Source: Haematococcus lacustris | Taxonomy: Eukaryota; Chlorophyta; Chlorophyceae; Chlamydomonadales; Haematococcaceae | NCBI GenBank assembly: GCA_030144725.1 | Contig: JASKMD010000026.1 | Span: 9,912,616 to 9,976,615, forward strand | Direction: 5' to 3' | DNA: 64,000 bases | Part shown: one piece after another, positions 1-10,885 of the stretch | How positions within the stretch are numbered: the first letter of the stretch is position 1 | Layout of the letters: the number at the start of each line of letters is the position of its first letter | Translations under genes and position numbers: made by a program | The notes under the pieces: generated by a model | Database searches by the model: none | What the model saw: the letters and a program-made list of their open reading frames with translations, nothing else | Told to the model about the DNA's origin: nothing

Positions 1-1297
1 CCTGCAGGTCTTTTAAGTTGCGCGGCGTCGGCCATTCTTTCACGACTTGCACTTTCGCAGGGTCGACAGCAATGCCGTTGCTGCCCACGATGTGGCCCAG
101 GAACGCCAGCTGCGTCTTGTTGAACTCGCACTTTGCCAGTTTGGCGTAGAACTTGTTTTCTCGCATGAGCTGCAGGACTTGCCTCAGATGCTGCACATGC
201 TCTTCAGGGGTATTGCTCATCACCAGAATGTCATCAATGTACACCAGCACACACTCATTGATCAAAGGCTTGAACACGTTATTCATCATCCGTTGAAACG
301 TAGCAGGGGCGTCAGTCAGCCCAAAACAGAGCACCTTGAACTGGAACTGGCCCATTGGCGTCAAGAAGGCAGTCTTAGGCACATCCTCCTCTGTGATCCT
401 GATCTGGTGGTACCCAGACTGCAGGTCTAGGGAGCTAAACACCCTTTTGCCAGCCAGCTTGTCAAATAGGTCATCAATCCTGGGCAGGGGGTACCTGTCC
501 CTCACTGTTAGCTTGTTGAGGGCACGGTAATCAATACACATTCTCAGGCTCCCATCTTTCTTTTGCACAAACAAGATTGGTGCCCCGTATGGGCTGCTGC
601 TTGGCTCAATCAACCCTTTGGCCAGCAGCTCAGCCACCTGCTTCTTCACTTCAGCCTCCTCTCTGGGGCTTAGCTTGTACATACGTTTGTAGGGAGCTTC
701 AGCCCCGGGTGGTGTCCTGATTGTGTGCCCCACTGGCCTGTTAGGGGGCAACCCCGGTGGCATGTCCCCAAACACATCAGCATACTCAGATAGCAACCCA
801 TCTAGCACTGCTGGTGGCACTAGCCAGGGGTCCTGCTCAGTCTTCGTGCTCTGCTCACTGCATCGATGCATGGATCCAGCCACTGCAGCTGCTAAGCTGC
901 CCTGGTGCCAGCCCTCCTGGTCGCCAGCATCGCCAGGTTTCACTAGCATCAGCCAGCTACTGCAGCCTTTCCGCAGTTGTCGCACGGCCTGGCCCGGACT
1001 GAGCAGCTTAATTTCGGCTGCGCTTTCCCACTGCTCCTTCATAGCAGCAACAGCCGCAAACCCAGGCAGATGCTTTGGTTGCAGTGCGAACAAGTTTACG
1101 GGCTTCCCCGACTCTCCAAGTGCCTCAAACAGCGTGCACACCCCGTGCTTTACCTTCAGCACTGCATCGTGCTCGTGCATCCAATTGACACCTAGGATCA
1201 GGTCGACATCATTGAGCATTCCTGGCATGACCACTGCATTGCTATTCGTCTTGCTTTTTTGCACCTCCAGCAGGCCACAACGGCTCTGCACGGCTTG
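1..1297 (-). CDS. Ty3/Gypsy retrotransposon Pol, partial (protease end and reverse transcriptase)
   Basis: The minus strand is open for 432 codons from 1297 to the window edge. Reading 5' to 3', an aspartic-protease-like end (LILGVNWMHEHDAVL) comes first. It is followed by a linker ending in YADVFGDMPPGLP and then a reverse transcriptase. RT landmarks are SSPYGAPILFVQKKDG, the LDLQSGYHQI block, CFGLTDAPATFQ and the catalytic YIDDIL (near 228-242). This block order and spelling is typical of Ty3/Gypsy RT. RNase H and integrase would lie beyond the left edge. An in-frame TAA at 1298-1300 cuts the ORF off from the protease active site, so the element is probably broken or frameshifted upstream. 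No LTR is visible in the window. Confidence 0.93.
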
Positions 1298-1862
1298 TTA
1301 CCTAGCCGTCCCTTAAACAGAAAAGGTAGCTGCAGCCTTCCAGGCTGTACCTCTGCAGCATTCGGTGGTGCATCCATAGCCCCATAGCCGTTCTCTTACA
1401 CGCAGAGTTGGCCTCAAACATAGGCACAAGATCAAGAACTTCTCCCAGGCCAAGTCCGCCTAAACAACAGTTGCAACACTTCGGCTTGCACCTCGGCATT
1501 TCGGCTTGCACGCTCCTGAGTCACGCATCTTCTTCGCACTGAGCCATCACCGGCCTCTCGGCGACTACTGTCACCTCCATCGCCACTCTCGCAGAATAAA
1601 CCTCCGCCGACTGGTTGTACCGCACAAAGGCTCATTAGCCACTGGTTTCCTTCCTCTTCGCTCATCTCAGAGCCCACACACAGCCGTCGCTTCGCGACAT
1701 TTCCACAACTGGCGCACTACAGCCAGTTCCGACTCAACCGCGTTTACACACGCCAACCAGAACGTCCTTTGCCGCTCATCCTCAGGCAGATACGTGGCAA
1801 ATAGATCCAGTCGGACGGCATCGGTCGGAAACCAACTGTTGCGTGATGAGTGGCGGTGATTG
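1298..1862 (-). mobile_element. Degenerate upstream (Gag-like) part of the Gypsy element
   Basis: Upstream of the Pol ORF the minus strand has only short open stretches. The one at about 1690-1850 reads like a capsid-type helical segment (for example DLFATYLPEDERQRTFWLAC). No zinc knuckle or protease DSGA motif is seen. I infer decayed gag and early pol sequence from position alone. Confidence 0.35.
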
Positions 1863-2008
1863 AGTTCTCCGTGACAGACTGGGCGTTGTCAGGAAGTCTG
1901 CCCGGGAATCGAACCCGGCCTCAGATCACCTCACCACATCACACTTCTCACAGGGGAGATCCAGATCTCTCAACCGGCATTAGCGTAGCCTTACATGGTC
2001 ACGTAACA

Positions 2009-2069
2009 CTGAGTGAGATTACCCACAGTCCAACATGTTATTCCTTGTTGAATGAGTTTTGTTGGCCTG
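2009..2069 (+). repeat. Truncated copy of the dispersed Fanzor-end repeat
   Basis: This stretch contains GAGTGAGATTACCCACAGTC and then the block ending in TTTTGTTGGCCTG. The same blocks occur in the repeat copies at 9.4 and 18.0 kb. The hairpin and the ACCCTTG-side block are missing here. Confidence 0.7.
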
Positions 2070-2727
2070 GCTCAGATAGGGTGGGACGTTGGGGAGGTTC
2101 CCTTTGAACCTGAAGATGCCATGCCTTCCAGCTGTGACCTGGCCATTCCAAGTGGTTACTGAACTCTGGCACTTGGTGCTGACATGGACGTGATGGCTAC
2201 TTGCGGTTGCTAGGCACTCTCAACTCTCTTGTTGCATCGTCAACTCTTGGCAGCAGTATACCATAGTACTAGCTGATGTAAAGGTGCGTAAGCTGGGGGG
2301 CCTACTGTGCTGAAGGCGCAGTCTCGCTATTTGGTGGAACAGCCTATACCCAGCATTAGCAATTACCTGCATTGGCACAGACAGGGAAAGGTGCACCCGG
2401 GCGTTTGCTACCGCACGCACAGGACGAGGACAGGGCAATCACAGGTGCGTGGCTTACATGGTTATATTTTCTATTTGAGTTTCTGAGCGTAATAAAAACT
2501 AAACAGACCTCAACACATCCTTGACCGCCCCGAGCCTCCACCCCCTGACACATGTAAACATCTGGTGGGGGGTAGCGATGCTGCGTTCCAGGAAAAGGAA
2601 GGACCCCAGGTCCTTAATCAATCACACCATTGCTCAGCTGAGGCCTCAGCATCAAGCGGGACTGCAAGCAGCATAGCAGCACCTACCAGCCCCACACAGG
2701 CTGAGTCAGCTGTCACGCAAGCGGGTC

Positions 2728-2934
2728 ATGCTCACCATGCCAAGGGCCTCTAGTGGTTTGGGCTACATGCTGCTTTATGTGCCTATGGTGGGCGCAACCT
2801 ACCTGGTGGTCTGGGCTGCCTCCTACCTGGTGGCCAACAGGCAGGTGGAGGGTGCCTCCCAGAAGCAGCAGGAGAGCTGGCTGCCTACCCTAGCTGGTCA
2901 ACCGCCTGCAACAGCCATGACTGCATGCTCATAA
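2728..2934 (+). CDS. Possible small membrane protein (68 aa)
   Basis: This short ORF has a hydrophobic stretch at about residues 12-35 (GYMLLYVPMVGATYLVVWAA) and then a polar tail, which would suit a single-pass small membrane protein. I do not recognise it. The region upstream (2565-2753) is also open in another frame, so the true start or a preceding exon is uncertain. It would converge on the uL22m gene. The reading frame is the only support. Confidence 0.25.
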   Translation: MLTMPRASSGLGYMLLYVPMVGATYLVVWAASYLVANRQVEGASQKQQESWLPTLAGQPPATAMTACS

Positions 2935-3164
2935 CCCTAGCGGGCTAGGCTACCTGCTGCATGGCGGCGTACGAGCGGCAGAGGGGCTGTGTGCCTGGTG
3001 AGCACATGATAGCCACTAGCTGAGCAGCTGGCACCATCAGGGCTGCAGCTGTGGTCGCCTGTGCTGATCCAGCCGCCGTTGCAGGATGGGCACTTGGCGT
3101 TGCACCAGGGTCGGCACCGCTGTAGCTATGAACCCGCAGTACTCCACAGAGCTGGGCAGCGGCC

Positions 3165-5247
3165 TCAGCACTGCCTGTGAGCGACAGCATGTGGTGGTAC
3201 TGAGTCTCCGACTCGTGAGCAGGTGGCATGCCATGGTCTGGATTGAGGGCTTGCAAGCCGAGCCAGAGCATCAGCCAGCAGCTGTGCAATAAACATGGTG
3301 AAACGACGACGAGGTTGTGTCTCCTTCACCAGCGCCCTCTCCTTCACAATCGCCTGATGTGTGTATGTGTGCATGCGCTAAACTTGTGTGAGAGCAGTAG
3401 GGTGAGAAGTGAGCGGCAGGCAGAGAGGTGGCGTGTGTGGTTGTGTATGGTGTTGCAGGAGTGGATGAGCAGGCGGTGAGAGGGGGGTGAGGCAAAACGC
3501 ACTCACCTCAACATGGCTGGTGCGGTGCATCAGGCGGGTGGACTGCCCCTTTGCTTTATGGCCTTGGTACTTTGTGTATGATCCCTTCGTCACCAGGATA
3601 CGATCTGGGCAGCAGGGGCAGCCCACACCCAATCAGTGTGGCATTGCTGATGCTCACCACCACCACCACCACCACCACCACCACTACCACTACTACTATC
3701 ACATAGCACATGTCATGGCTTAGCTAAGCTGCTACAGCACATGGTGTCAAACACTGGAACAGCACTGCTTGGTTGGCATGATGACGTACGCCGCTGCAAA
3801 TGAATTCAAGTGCTGCAGAGCTGCTGACAGTGTGACCCCACAGATTGCTGTGTGCCAGCCGCCACTGCATGGCGATGGTGTGTGCGGTGATGCTTCAGCC
3901 CCCTTCCGCGAACACCTCCTGCTCCTGGGCTGTGACGAGTCAGGAGCCATCTGTAGCTGCAGCTGCAGCTGGAGCTACAGCTAAAGCTCTCCTCAATGTC
4001 ATGCTGTGCAGGAAGCTGATGCTGTTGGTGGTGCTGCTGGTAATGCAGCTGCTGCGTTCCAGCCAGAGCTGGCTCAAAGCTCAAGAGTACAAACTGGCTA
4101 GGGGGAGGCTGGGTAGGTGCTCACCTACAACCAAGGTGCTGCCAGAGATGCCCTTGCTGTCAGCGTCTCGCTTGGCATGCTCTAGCACCTGCACGGACCC
4201 AGGGCCAGCATGGACCCTGCCACGCCAGCTGGAGACCCTGGCTGGGTCCCTGGCAAACCTGGCCGCCATCTGCATGCCATGCCATTCATCAGTCTGCTAT
4301 ACGCCTTGTCGACACTGTAGCGCATGGGTTCTAGCCCTGCCAGGCACACTTTGTTCCGCAGGGACAGGATAAGAAAGATGCGTAGGCTGGATGAGGGAGG
4401 CTGCCCCTGCCACCTGCCGGTACATAGCTGCCATTGCTGCCAGAGCTGCCATAGCTGGCGGCTGGCAGCCCACCTGCTGGGTGTAGCGCGCAGCCTTGTG
4501 AGGCCGCACGCGGCACTGGTGCATGGCCTCTTCGTATGATAACCCACGCACCTGAGGCCATCACCACCATGCCGTTAAACATACGATGCCTGCATGTGTG
4601 TTGATGACCCTGTAGCAATGAGCTCAGGTATTTTCAGGGCAAGGCTGTGGTGCAAGGGCATTGGAGCTGTGCAAGGCATGGGCTGCTGATTTGTTGCTCA
4701 CCAGGCGCAAGATGCGGTCCACCTTCTTCATGCTGTGGGGGATGCTCTTCAAATGTGCATAGCCGGAACCATCCCACTGCTTCAGGATCTCTTGCTTCTG
4801 CCATTGCCTCTCATCCCAGTCATCATACCACCTCCAGGGCCGCAGGTGCTTGCGGTACTGCTGGCCTGGGCTGCTCTGGGTAAGCTGGGCAACGGTCTTG
4901 CCCAGGGACTGGAGCGGTGAGGCGCTGGGGATGGCTACGCTAGTGGTAGCTGGAGAGTCAGCAGCAGAAGCTGGGGCACCTTGGCTGCTCGCTGGCTCAG
5001 AGGAATAGGCCCGGCTGGGGATGATCTGCAGCAGCCCACATGTGCGCCATTGCTCGTACTTATACCGTGTGGCTGTGGGCAATGCAATGGTTACTGCACG
5101 CACCGCGCTCGCGGTCCTGCTCCACGCAACAAAGCACAGAGGCAGCGCCGCTGTCCCTCGCTGCAGCTGCCCGCATGCACTAGCTAACATGAGCAGCTTG
5201 AGAGTGCAAAAGCAAGGGCGCCTTTGCAAGGGGCAGTTTTCAACCAA
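3165..5247 (-). CDS. MRPL22: Mitochondrial large-subunit ribosomal protein uL22 (L22), five exons
   Basis: Exons at 4702-5247, 4474-4551, 4125-4269, 3507-3604 and 3165-3353 join in phase with GT-AG introns to give about 351 aa. The first ~100 residues are Arg/Ser/Ala-rich and include RAYSSEPASS, like a mitochondrial presequence. The uL22 core follows: SMKKVDRILRL joined to VRGLSYEEAMHQC and RPHKAARYTQQ, then a helix ending in HAKRDADSKGISGSTLVV. The conserved tail is DRILVTKGSYTKYQGHKAKG followed by RTSHVE. These match the L22 pattern of an 'RG..xEA...L...P.KAA' block, a 'GLD...L.V' block and a KG..xR.xxRxxG hairpin tip that lines the exit tunnel. Bacterial L22 is about 110 aa; the extra length is presequence and a 60-aa C-terminal extension. 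The start could be an internal Met. A plastid form is the alternative, but the presequence favours mitochondria. Confidence 0.85.
3658..3695 (+). repeat. (CAC)n microsatellite in a uL22m intron
   Basis: A run of CAC triplets followed by CTACTA units lies in the intron between uL22m exons 3 and 4 (3605-4124). The poly-His ORF across it is an artefact of the repeat. Confidence 0.85.
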
Positions 5248-5728
5248 CCTTCAACCAACGCAACAAAAGCAATGCAGCTCTGCCATACACACGGATAGCC
5301 AAGGACGTAGGGTCACATGGGGCTGCCCGCATCGAAAGACTCCGATGGCACTTCCAGTCTTACATCGAGTAGATGGGCTGCATTTGCATGAAGATTACCA
5401 GCCCCATGTTGGGAACGACTGAACTGGTCACGGTATTCAGGTATAGTATTAAAATCCTTGCCAACCAGCTCTGCCATACAACCACCTGTATGACAGTAGA
5501 TATATCTGAATGGATATGTCAACCATGCTGTATCCCAATCCTCCTGTGGAGCCCCTACACTTCTCCACAGCAGTGAGAGACCGGTGTGTGTCCCTAACCT
5601 AGGAGTCGGGACTGTGTCCCTAACCTTTTCACTAGAGCCCTACCCTATGCACACTCTAGCGCACACGCATCCCTTTCTAAGGGGCAATCGAATTGTTTGT
5701 TTGTTTGGCTCATGGCATGATACACATG
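5248..5728. other. Intergenic region upstream of uL22m
   Basis: I see no gene here. It holds the presumed uL22m promoter, an imperfect duplication of GTGTGTCCCTAACCT around 5585-5625, and the sequence just 3' of the Fanzor-like pseudogene. No clear TATA box was found. Confidence 0.4.
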
Positions 5729-7264
5729 TCACTATCGCTGCCGCTGGTGCCGCCGCTGCCACTTCGGCAGCAGGCCTCTGTCGCGCACTTTCGCCCACTC
5801 CTGGCCTGGTCTGCCTGGGTTAGGCATGGCGGGGCGGCCCAGCCAGCTGCTAAGCTCGCGAGGGCGGCCCGGCCCGGCTGCAATGCGCCGGATGCGCGGC
5901 TGACACGTCTCGGTCGTAGAACCTGCGCTTGATGACAGTGCTTGTAGAGCGCATCAAGCCCCGGATCCGGGACCGCTTCGCCATGCTGCGCACCGGGTAC
6001 AGCCACCTGCAAGGCAACATATGTCAATGCTCACTTGCAAGACCCTTCCTTGCCAAACCAAGTGTTAAGTCAAGCCATGTCCGGTCTAAACGGTGCAGGG
6101 CACAGTCTAGGCTGGTGTGTGAGATGTCATTCTACAACTATGTAATGACTCCACCCCTACAATGCTAATGCATCTGAGGTCTCTCACCTGAAGAACTCTG
6201 CTTGACCTTGCACCACGTTGGTGCGGGCAGAGCTGACCCGGCTGGTACGAAACCCATGCACCAGCACCACACGCTCGGGAAACTGCTTGCATGCCTCCCA
6301 TCGCATCTGCTTGACAGGCACACCCTTGCTGCCAATGCTGCCACTGCCACTGAAGCCTGCTGCCCCATAGGCCAGGGCCAGGGGGCGACCTGTGGCAGCC
6401 GAGTTGCAGCGTACCCTGGCACCCTTGACAGTCTGCAGCCAAGGCACACAAGGCGAGACACATTGTGAGCACAGGTCAAGTCATGGCAAAGACAAGCATT
6501 GTGGCACACATACTGACACACATACTGGCTGAGTACGGCCTACTCACCTCAGCCCAGAACTTGGCCACCGTGCGTTGCTTGCCTCCGTACAGCCGGAACC
6601 TGTCGTTGGACCAGCGCCGCTTGGACAGCCCACATGGCCGGCCAGGTCGACAGCGTCGTGGCAGCGTACTCCCGGTACCGCTGCAGCGAGGCGGTGTAGT
6701 TGGTGACTTGCGACAGCTCATCCTGCTGAGGCTTGATGCCGGCCATCCAGGCCTTGGACTCCTTGGCGTGCTCCGTGATGCCGCTCTGCCGGTAGTACTG
6801 CCCCGCAGTCAGGCTGCGCTGCCACACGGACTTCACAGCGCCGGAGGGGTACCGCTCCTCGTGGGCCACTGTCGCCATGTTCGTCTTCCCGGGGCCGCAG
6901 CCCAGCCAATCGGCGTCCAGGTGCGCCGGCGAGTTGACAGCGCCCTCTCCCTTGCCCATGCGAGGCGCCTTCCGGGAGGAGGCAGTCCGCGGCAGAGCTG
7001 CAGGTACATGTTGCGCTCCGCCAGGTCCGGGATGACCGCGTCCTCAGCTGGGATTTCCTCGAAGACCTCCTGCCCGTCCGGAACCACCCTGACCCGCGTG
7101 AACCAGCCTCGCACCATGAGGCCCAGTAGCAAGCTCCCGAGCAGCGCTCTCATGCTGCAGGCCTCCACCCAAGCCTCGATTTGCGTGACGACCCGCGCCT
7201 CGACCACTTCGGACGCCACGACCGCTCCTGCCTCTAAACCAGCAGCGCACACACCCCTCATCAC
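5729..7264 (-). pseudogene. TnpB/Fanzor-like RNA-guided nuclease homologue, inactivated copy
   Basis: Minus-strand exon-like blocks keep GT-AG borders (donor after KFWAE near 6549, acceptor near 6430, donor after AEFF, acceptor before the WLYPVRS block). In order they show an N-terminal helical piece (AWVEACSMRALLGSLLLG), a RuvC-I-like strand (DWLGCGPGKTNMATVAHEE), LRW-type blocks ending RFRLYGGKQRTVAKFWAE, then YGAAGFSGSGSIGSKGVPVK, VVLVHGFRTSRVSS and a RuvC-III-like FYDRDVSAA with a downstream IRRIA. The order D..G / TSxxxS / DRDxxAAxxI is the TnpB-Fanzor layout. The copy looks dead. The expected RuvC-I Asp position is Gly (codon 6894-6896), the Glu expected before FRTS is Gly (6253-6255), the frame shifts near 6630 and again in DRDVSAA, and the middle of the protein seems deleted near 6960-7010. 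TnpB homology is inferred from motifs only. Confidence 0.6.
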
Positions 7265-7631
7265 GGTATGCCGTTTGCTCTTCTTCGCATGCCATGTGTT
7301 ATTGTCGTGTCGGTCCCTGCACGCTTCACCGCTGGCTTTCTTGTTCTTCTGAGCCTGGCTTGGCTCTGGCTGAGCCTCGAGCTCGCGGTCAACTTCAATA
7401 TCCGAGGCATCACGGGCTACGCTTGCGCTGCCTGTTTCGCTGCATCCTTCTACAGCGACATATCAAGGCTATGTTGCATGCCCGCGTACTAACGACTGTT
7501 CTAAGCATGCACCAACCTAGTTTTCAACCGACAAAGCAATGCAATGCGTGCATGCAAGCACTCTGACTTATTCGCGACCACCAGTGCACGTCGGTTTGTG
7601 CGCATTAGACCGGAACCAGAGCAGTACTCAG

Positions 7632-8537
7632 ATGGTGTCAATCCCTGCGAGCATAGCTAGACAGTTTGCAGACGTCGCCGATGTTGCACAAAGTCTGGAT
7701 CGAGATGTCGAGGAGCTGCTGGGGCTACTGACTGAGGGGTCTGAGTTGAAGGAGCTGGAAAGAGCCCGTGTGCTGCTGGCCCTAGGGCAGGCCGCCCTAG
7801 CAATGCACTCTCTGCAGTTGCGTGGTTGGGGCATGGATCCTGAGCTGCAGCCAGCTTTGCACAAAGAGAGGGAAAGGTTGACGGGCTTTGCCAAGCGTGT
7901 CAGCAAAGCAGAGGCAGCAGAGGAGCTGCAAAAAGCACGACCGACTTTGGTGCGTGATGCAACAAGCATGCCGCCAGTTCTGCCTTCCAGCTGTATCTTG
8001 CATGTGCTCAGTCTTCACCTTGTGTGATGCGAGAGTGAAGGTGGCCAGTCATCACCCTGTCACCTGCTCCATGACCTGATGTACTTCACACCATGTGCTT
8101 CCACACCTGTGCTTACCTCATGCTCAGCTTAGACACCCGCCCTTCTCAATGTGAGCAAACAGGGCTGTGTTTGGGAAGGCCTTTCTGATGATGAGGAGGT
8201 ACACTACGCTGTGCTGCACTGTGTGCAGGCATTGAACGTTGCCGCAGCGAACCGCTTCATTGACGCTGCCATCCCAGACCTGAGCAGCCAGCAGCGTGAG
8301 ATGTTGCGCGCTGCCAGCTCCGGAGTGAAGCGGCAGGCGGCAGAGCAGGATGCTGCCTCCCGGCCCCGCAGCAAACGTGGAGCTGGCAGGAACGGTGCCC
8401 CGGGTCAGTCAGGTGGCAGGAGTGGGTCCAGGGACCATGCCATGGCTTTTCTCCAGCAGGTCATGCAAGAGGGGGTCAAGACAGAGGCTGCCCTGCCCCC
8501 TCAACAGCATGTCGACAGTGACAGCTCTGATGCATGA
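7632..8537 (+). CDS. C1D/Rrp47-family nuclear exosome cofactor, two exons
   Basis: Exons 7632-7949 and 8229-8537 join in phase (donor TTG|GTGCGT, acceptor TGTGCAG|GCA) to give about 208 aa. Residues ~15-100 are helical with the Sas10/C1D pattern: SLDRDVEELLGLL, then ELERARVLLALGQAALAMHS, GWGMDPELQP and ERERLTGFAKRV. After the splice, LNVAAANRFIDAAI matches the second conserved C1D block. The tail is basic (RPRSKRGAGRN) and then acidic (DSDSSDA), as in Rrp47/C1D proteins that bind RNA and the Rrp6 exonuclease. Human C1D is 141 aa and yeast Rrp47 184 aa, so the length fits. ATG 7632 was chosen because the conserved helix begins just after it. A TGTAA polyadenylation-type motif lies at 8918-8922. 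Confidence 0.78.
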
Positions 8538-9310
8538 GGCCAGGGGACCCACAGCAGCAGCATGGCAGCACGGCACTGGTCACCTCCTCCCCCCCTTGCA
8601 CCTGCCCGGCCTGACCTGGCGAGCTCCGCAAGCCACCTGCACTGCAGCCGGCCGCATGCAGGTAGCAGGGTGTGCCTGGCTTTGAACACCCCTCCTCGCC
8701 ACAGTTGCACGCAGCACAGGGCCAATCCTCCAGGACGACGACGACGAAGAAGAAGAAGAAGGCGGCTACGCCTGAATGCACCGGCGTCCATATAGAGAGG
8801 AGCTACCGCCTGGGGCGCGACCTGCTCCCACCATCAAGCATCCTCCAGGACGCAGCAAGCCACCAGCGGTGACTCTACCCCACACGGTGTGAGCTGTCAG
8901 CCGGAGCTGGCCACTGGTGTAAGGCTCACCTGGCTACTCCTCGCCAGCCCTCCTGGCTTTGGATGGGCAAGGGGGCCTGCCAGCCAGCACAGTTCAGTGG
9001 GGTTGCATAGCCCAGGTCTCAGGCTCTACCCAGCCACTACAAGGCCCCAAGCCTGTGGTTACCGCCGTGTTTGCAAGCTTGTGGCGGTTATAGCGATCTA
9101 TGCAAGGAGCATGCGAGTGGTCTGGCAAGGACAGGCTGCTGTGGCCTCGGCTGCTGCGGTGATTAGGCAGACTGTCTGTATGCACGTGCGATTGATAAAT
9201 CCCGTGTCCAAGTGGACACTCTCACTACCCCAGCCCAAGAGCCTTGGCGACCTCTAGGGCTGGTTAGGTTTGCTTCGTTTTCGCCAGGCTAGTGGCCTTA
9301 TAAGCACCCC
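8538..9310. other. 3' flank of the C1D gene with short repeats
   Basis: No gene is supported. It contains a GACGACGAAGAAGAA microsatellite (about 8733-8762) and, near 8626-8660, about 50 bp resembling the exon-4 acceptor of the RCC1 gene at 13.3 kb. Confidence 0.5.
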
Positions 9311-9490
9311 GCTGATAGTTTTGATGAGGTGCCTCGTGGTCGTGGGGTCGTCCCACGGAACGTGCCATCGATGTGGGGTTGGCAGTCATCAAGGGTGCAA
9401 TCGGGGATGCTACAACTTGTTTGCAGTAGCTGAGTGAGATTACCCACAGTCCAACATGTTGTTCCTTGTTGAATGAGTTTTGTTGGCCTG
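9311..9490 (+). repeat. Dispersed Fanzor-end repeat, solo copy
   Basis: It runs from TAGTTTTGATGAGGTGCC through CAGTCATCAAGGGTGCAATC, a hairpin region (9410-9426), GAGTGAGATTACCCACAGTC and TTTTGTTGGCCTG. It aligns over its full length with the copy at 17,868-18,034. No coding remnant is visible upstream. It ends 6 bp before the TIR transposon. Confidence 0.85.
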
Positions 9491-9496
9491 ACAGCA

Positions 9497-9646
9497 GGTC
9501 ACCCCGGCCATTGGCCATGCCAATCCGTGCCAGGCCTGCGCATCGCACCACGCCCTAGTGGAGGATAGCGAAGGCTATCGCGGTAACTCGCGCGCGCTGA
9601 AACTCGCGTTTTAGGCTGAAGCCTTGTCCCAGTACACCGCCCGCCA
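9497..9646 (+). repeat. Left terminal inverted repeat
   Basis: Perfect inverted copy of 11210-11359. It contains sub-palindromes such as GGCCATTGGCC and CGCGCGCG. Confidence 0.95.
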
Positions 9647-10043
9647 TTCCCGCGGACTGTGAACATGGTCGCTCGCTGCAGCCTGGGGCTCAACGGGGTG
9701 CCACCGTACGTGGGTCGCAGGTCGAAGCGCAAGATTCCCTGGGTTGGGTCGGGACCCCTCATGGCCCGGGCCCTTCCTGACACCTGGCGCGAGACCTGCC
9801 TAACCTTCCCTCCAAGCAAGCAGAGCATATCACTAAGGTGTCAGCAGCACCGTGCGTGGACTTTAATTCGCTACCGTGCACTCTGCTGAAACCTTGACCC
9901 CATCATTTCGGGGCTTCTGTCAAGACCATAAACTTTTTGGCCTTTGGTCCTTTCCACGTGCTTCCACCTTTCACTGATAGCTGGGCGGGTCTATATTCCG
10001 GGATGAACCCCAGGCAAGCACACAAGGTACATACAATGACAAA

Positions 10044-10885
10044 ATGTGGCAGAGGGTGGACCTGGCATGGGGCTCTCTCATCATAGTAGGCGATTGGCGG
10101 CACCCTGTGTTCATCCCCGACGGGTTGGACCCTGTGCCGCCGTTAGGCGCCCTCATTGCTACCTTTCTCGCACTGTGCGCGAAATTGATACCGAAATATG
10201 CGATGAGCCCTCCTGGACCCCGACGCCGCGCCCTAATGGAACGCCATAAAGCGATACGTGCCAAGCTGGTGAGTGGTGGCAATGGCAGTGGCGGACACCT
10301 CCATTGTGGCGGAATCCACCATTGTGGCGGGAACCCATACCTTAACATCCTCCTCCTCCATCCTACACCCTACAGAGCCCTACCGAGCTGCCAGCCCTTG
10401 AAACAGCCCTTGCAACACCACAACAGTCAAGCAGGGGTGCCAGCACATGGGGCCATAAGCGCCCACGCACCTGCCTTGGCCGGGGCGCCCAGCAGCAGCT
10501 GAGCATGGACCAGCAGCAGCTGCAGGGTGCCCAGCACCAGCTGGCTCAGGACCAGCAGCAGCTGCAGGATGCCCAACACCAGCTGAGCATGAATCAGCAG
10601 GAGCTGCAGGGTGCCCAGCACCAGTTGGCTCAGGACCAGCAGCAGCTGCAGGATGCCCAACGCCAGGTGGCTCTGGACCAGCAGCAGCTGCAGGGTGCCC
10701 ACATGACCTTGAATGTGCATCTGTTGAAGGAGTATGCACGGGAGTGCTTGGGCTGGAAGGGCAAGAGGTTGACGCAGAAGAAGCCATTGCTTAGGGCTGA
10801 CATCCTAGAACATCTGAGGTGGGAGCAAGAGATGGAGGAGGATCAGTTGGCTGAAGTGGGGGTTGACGAGGCAGATGAAATGTAA
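10044..10885 (+). CDS. Transposon-internal coiled-coil protein, two exons
   Basis: Exons 10044-10268 and 10376-10885 join in phase (donor CTG|GTGAGT, acceptor CTACAG|AGC) to give about 244 aa. The second exon has a Gln-rich heptad-like array (LSMDQQQLQGAQHQLAQDQQ type) encoded by tandem DNA repeats (10,505-10,713), then a basic segment (GWKGKRLTQKK) and an acidic end (EMEEDQLAEVGVDEADEM). The start could be the later Met at 10203, which opens MSPPGPRRRALMERH. No catalytic motif is visible, so I give no function. It lies wholly inside the TIR element, so it is likely element-borne. A TGTAA overlaps the stop codon. Confidence 0.5.
10505..10713 (+). repeat. Tandem repeat coding QQQLQ(G/D)AQHQLAQD
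   Basis: Five imperfect copies of a unit of about 42 bp built on CAGCAGCAGCTGCAGG(G/A)TGCCCA. It stays in frame throughout the transposon ORF. Confidence 0.85.

Noticed and set aside
1900..1925. tRNA-like T-arm (GGTTCGATTCC on the minus strand)
   Set aside because: The 7-bp acceptor and D and anticodon arms cannot be formed around it. Its orientation is also wrong for a primer-binding site of the Gypsy element next to it.
3487..3723. Poly-His ORF (HHHHHHHHHH)
   Set aside because: It is a translation of the CAC microsatellite in a uL22m intron.
6900..6959. RKAPRMGKGEGAV on the minus strand looks like the end of ribosomal protein L16 (RMGKGKGA)
   Set aside because: No other L16 block is present, and the sequence continues directly into a RuvC-I-like strand and other TnpB/Fanzor-like blocks.
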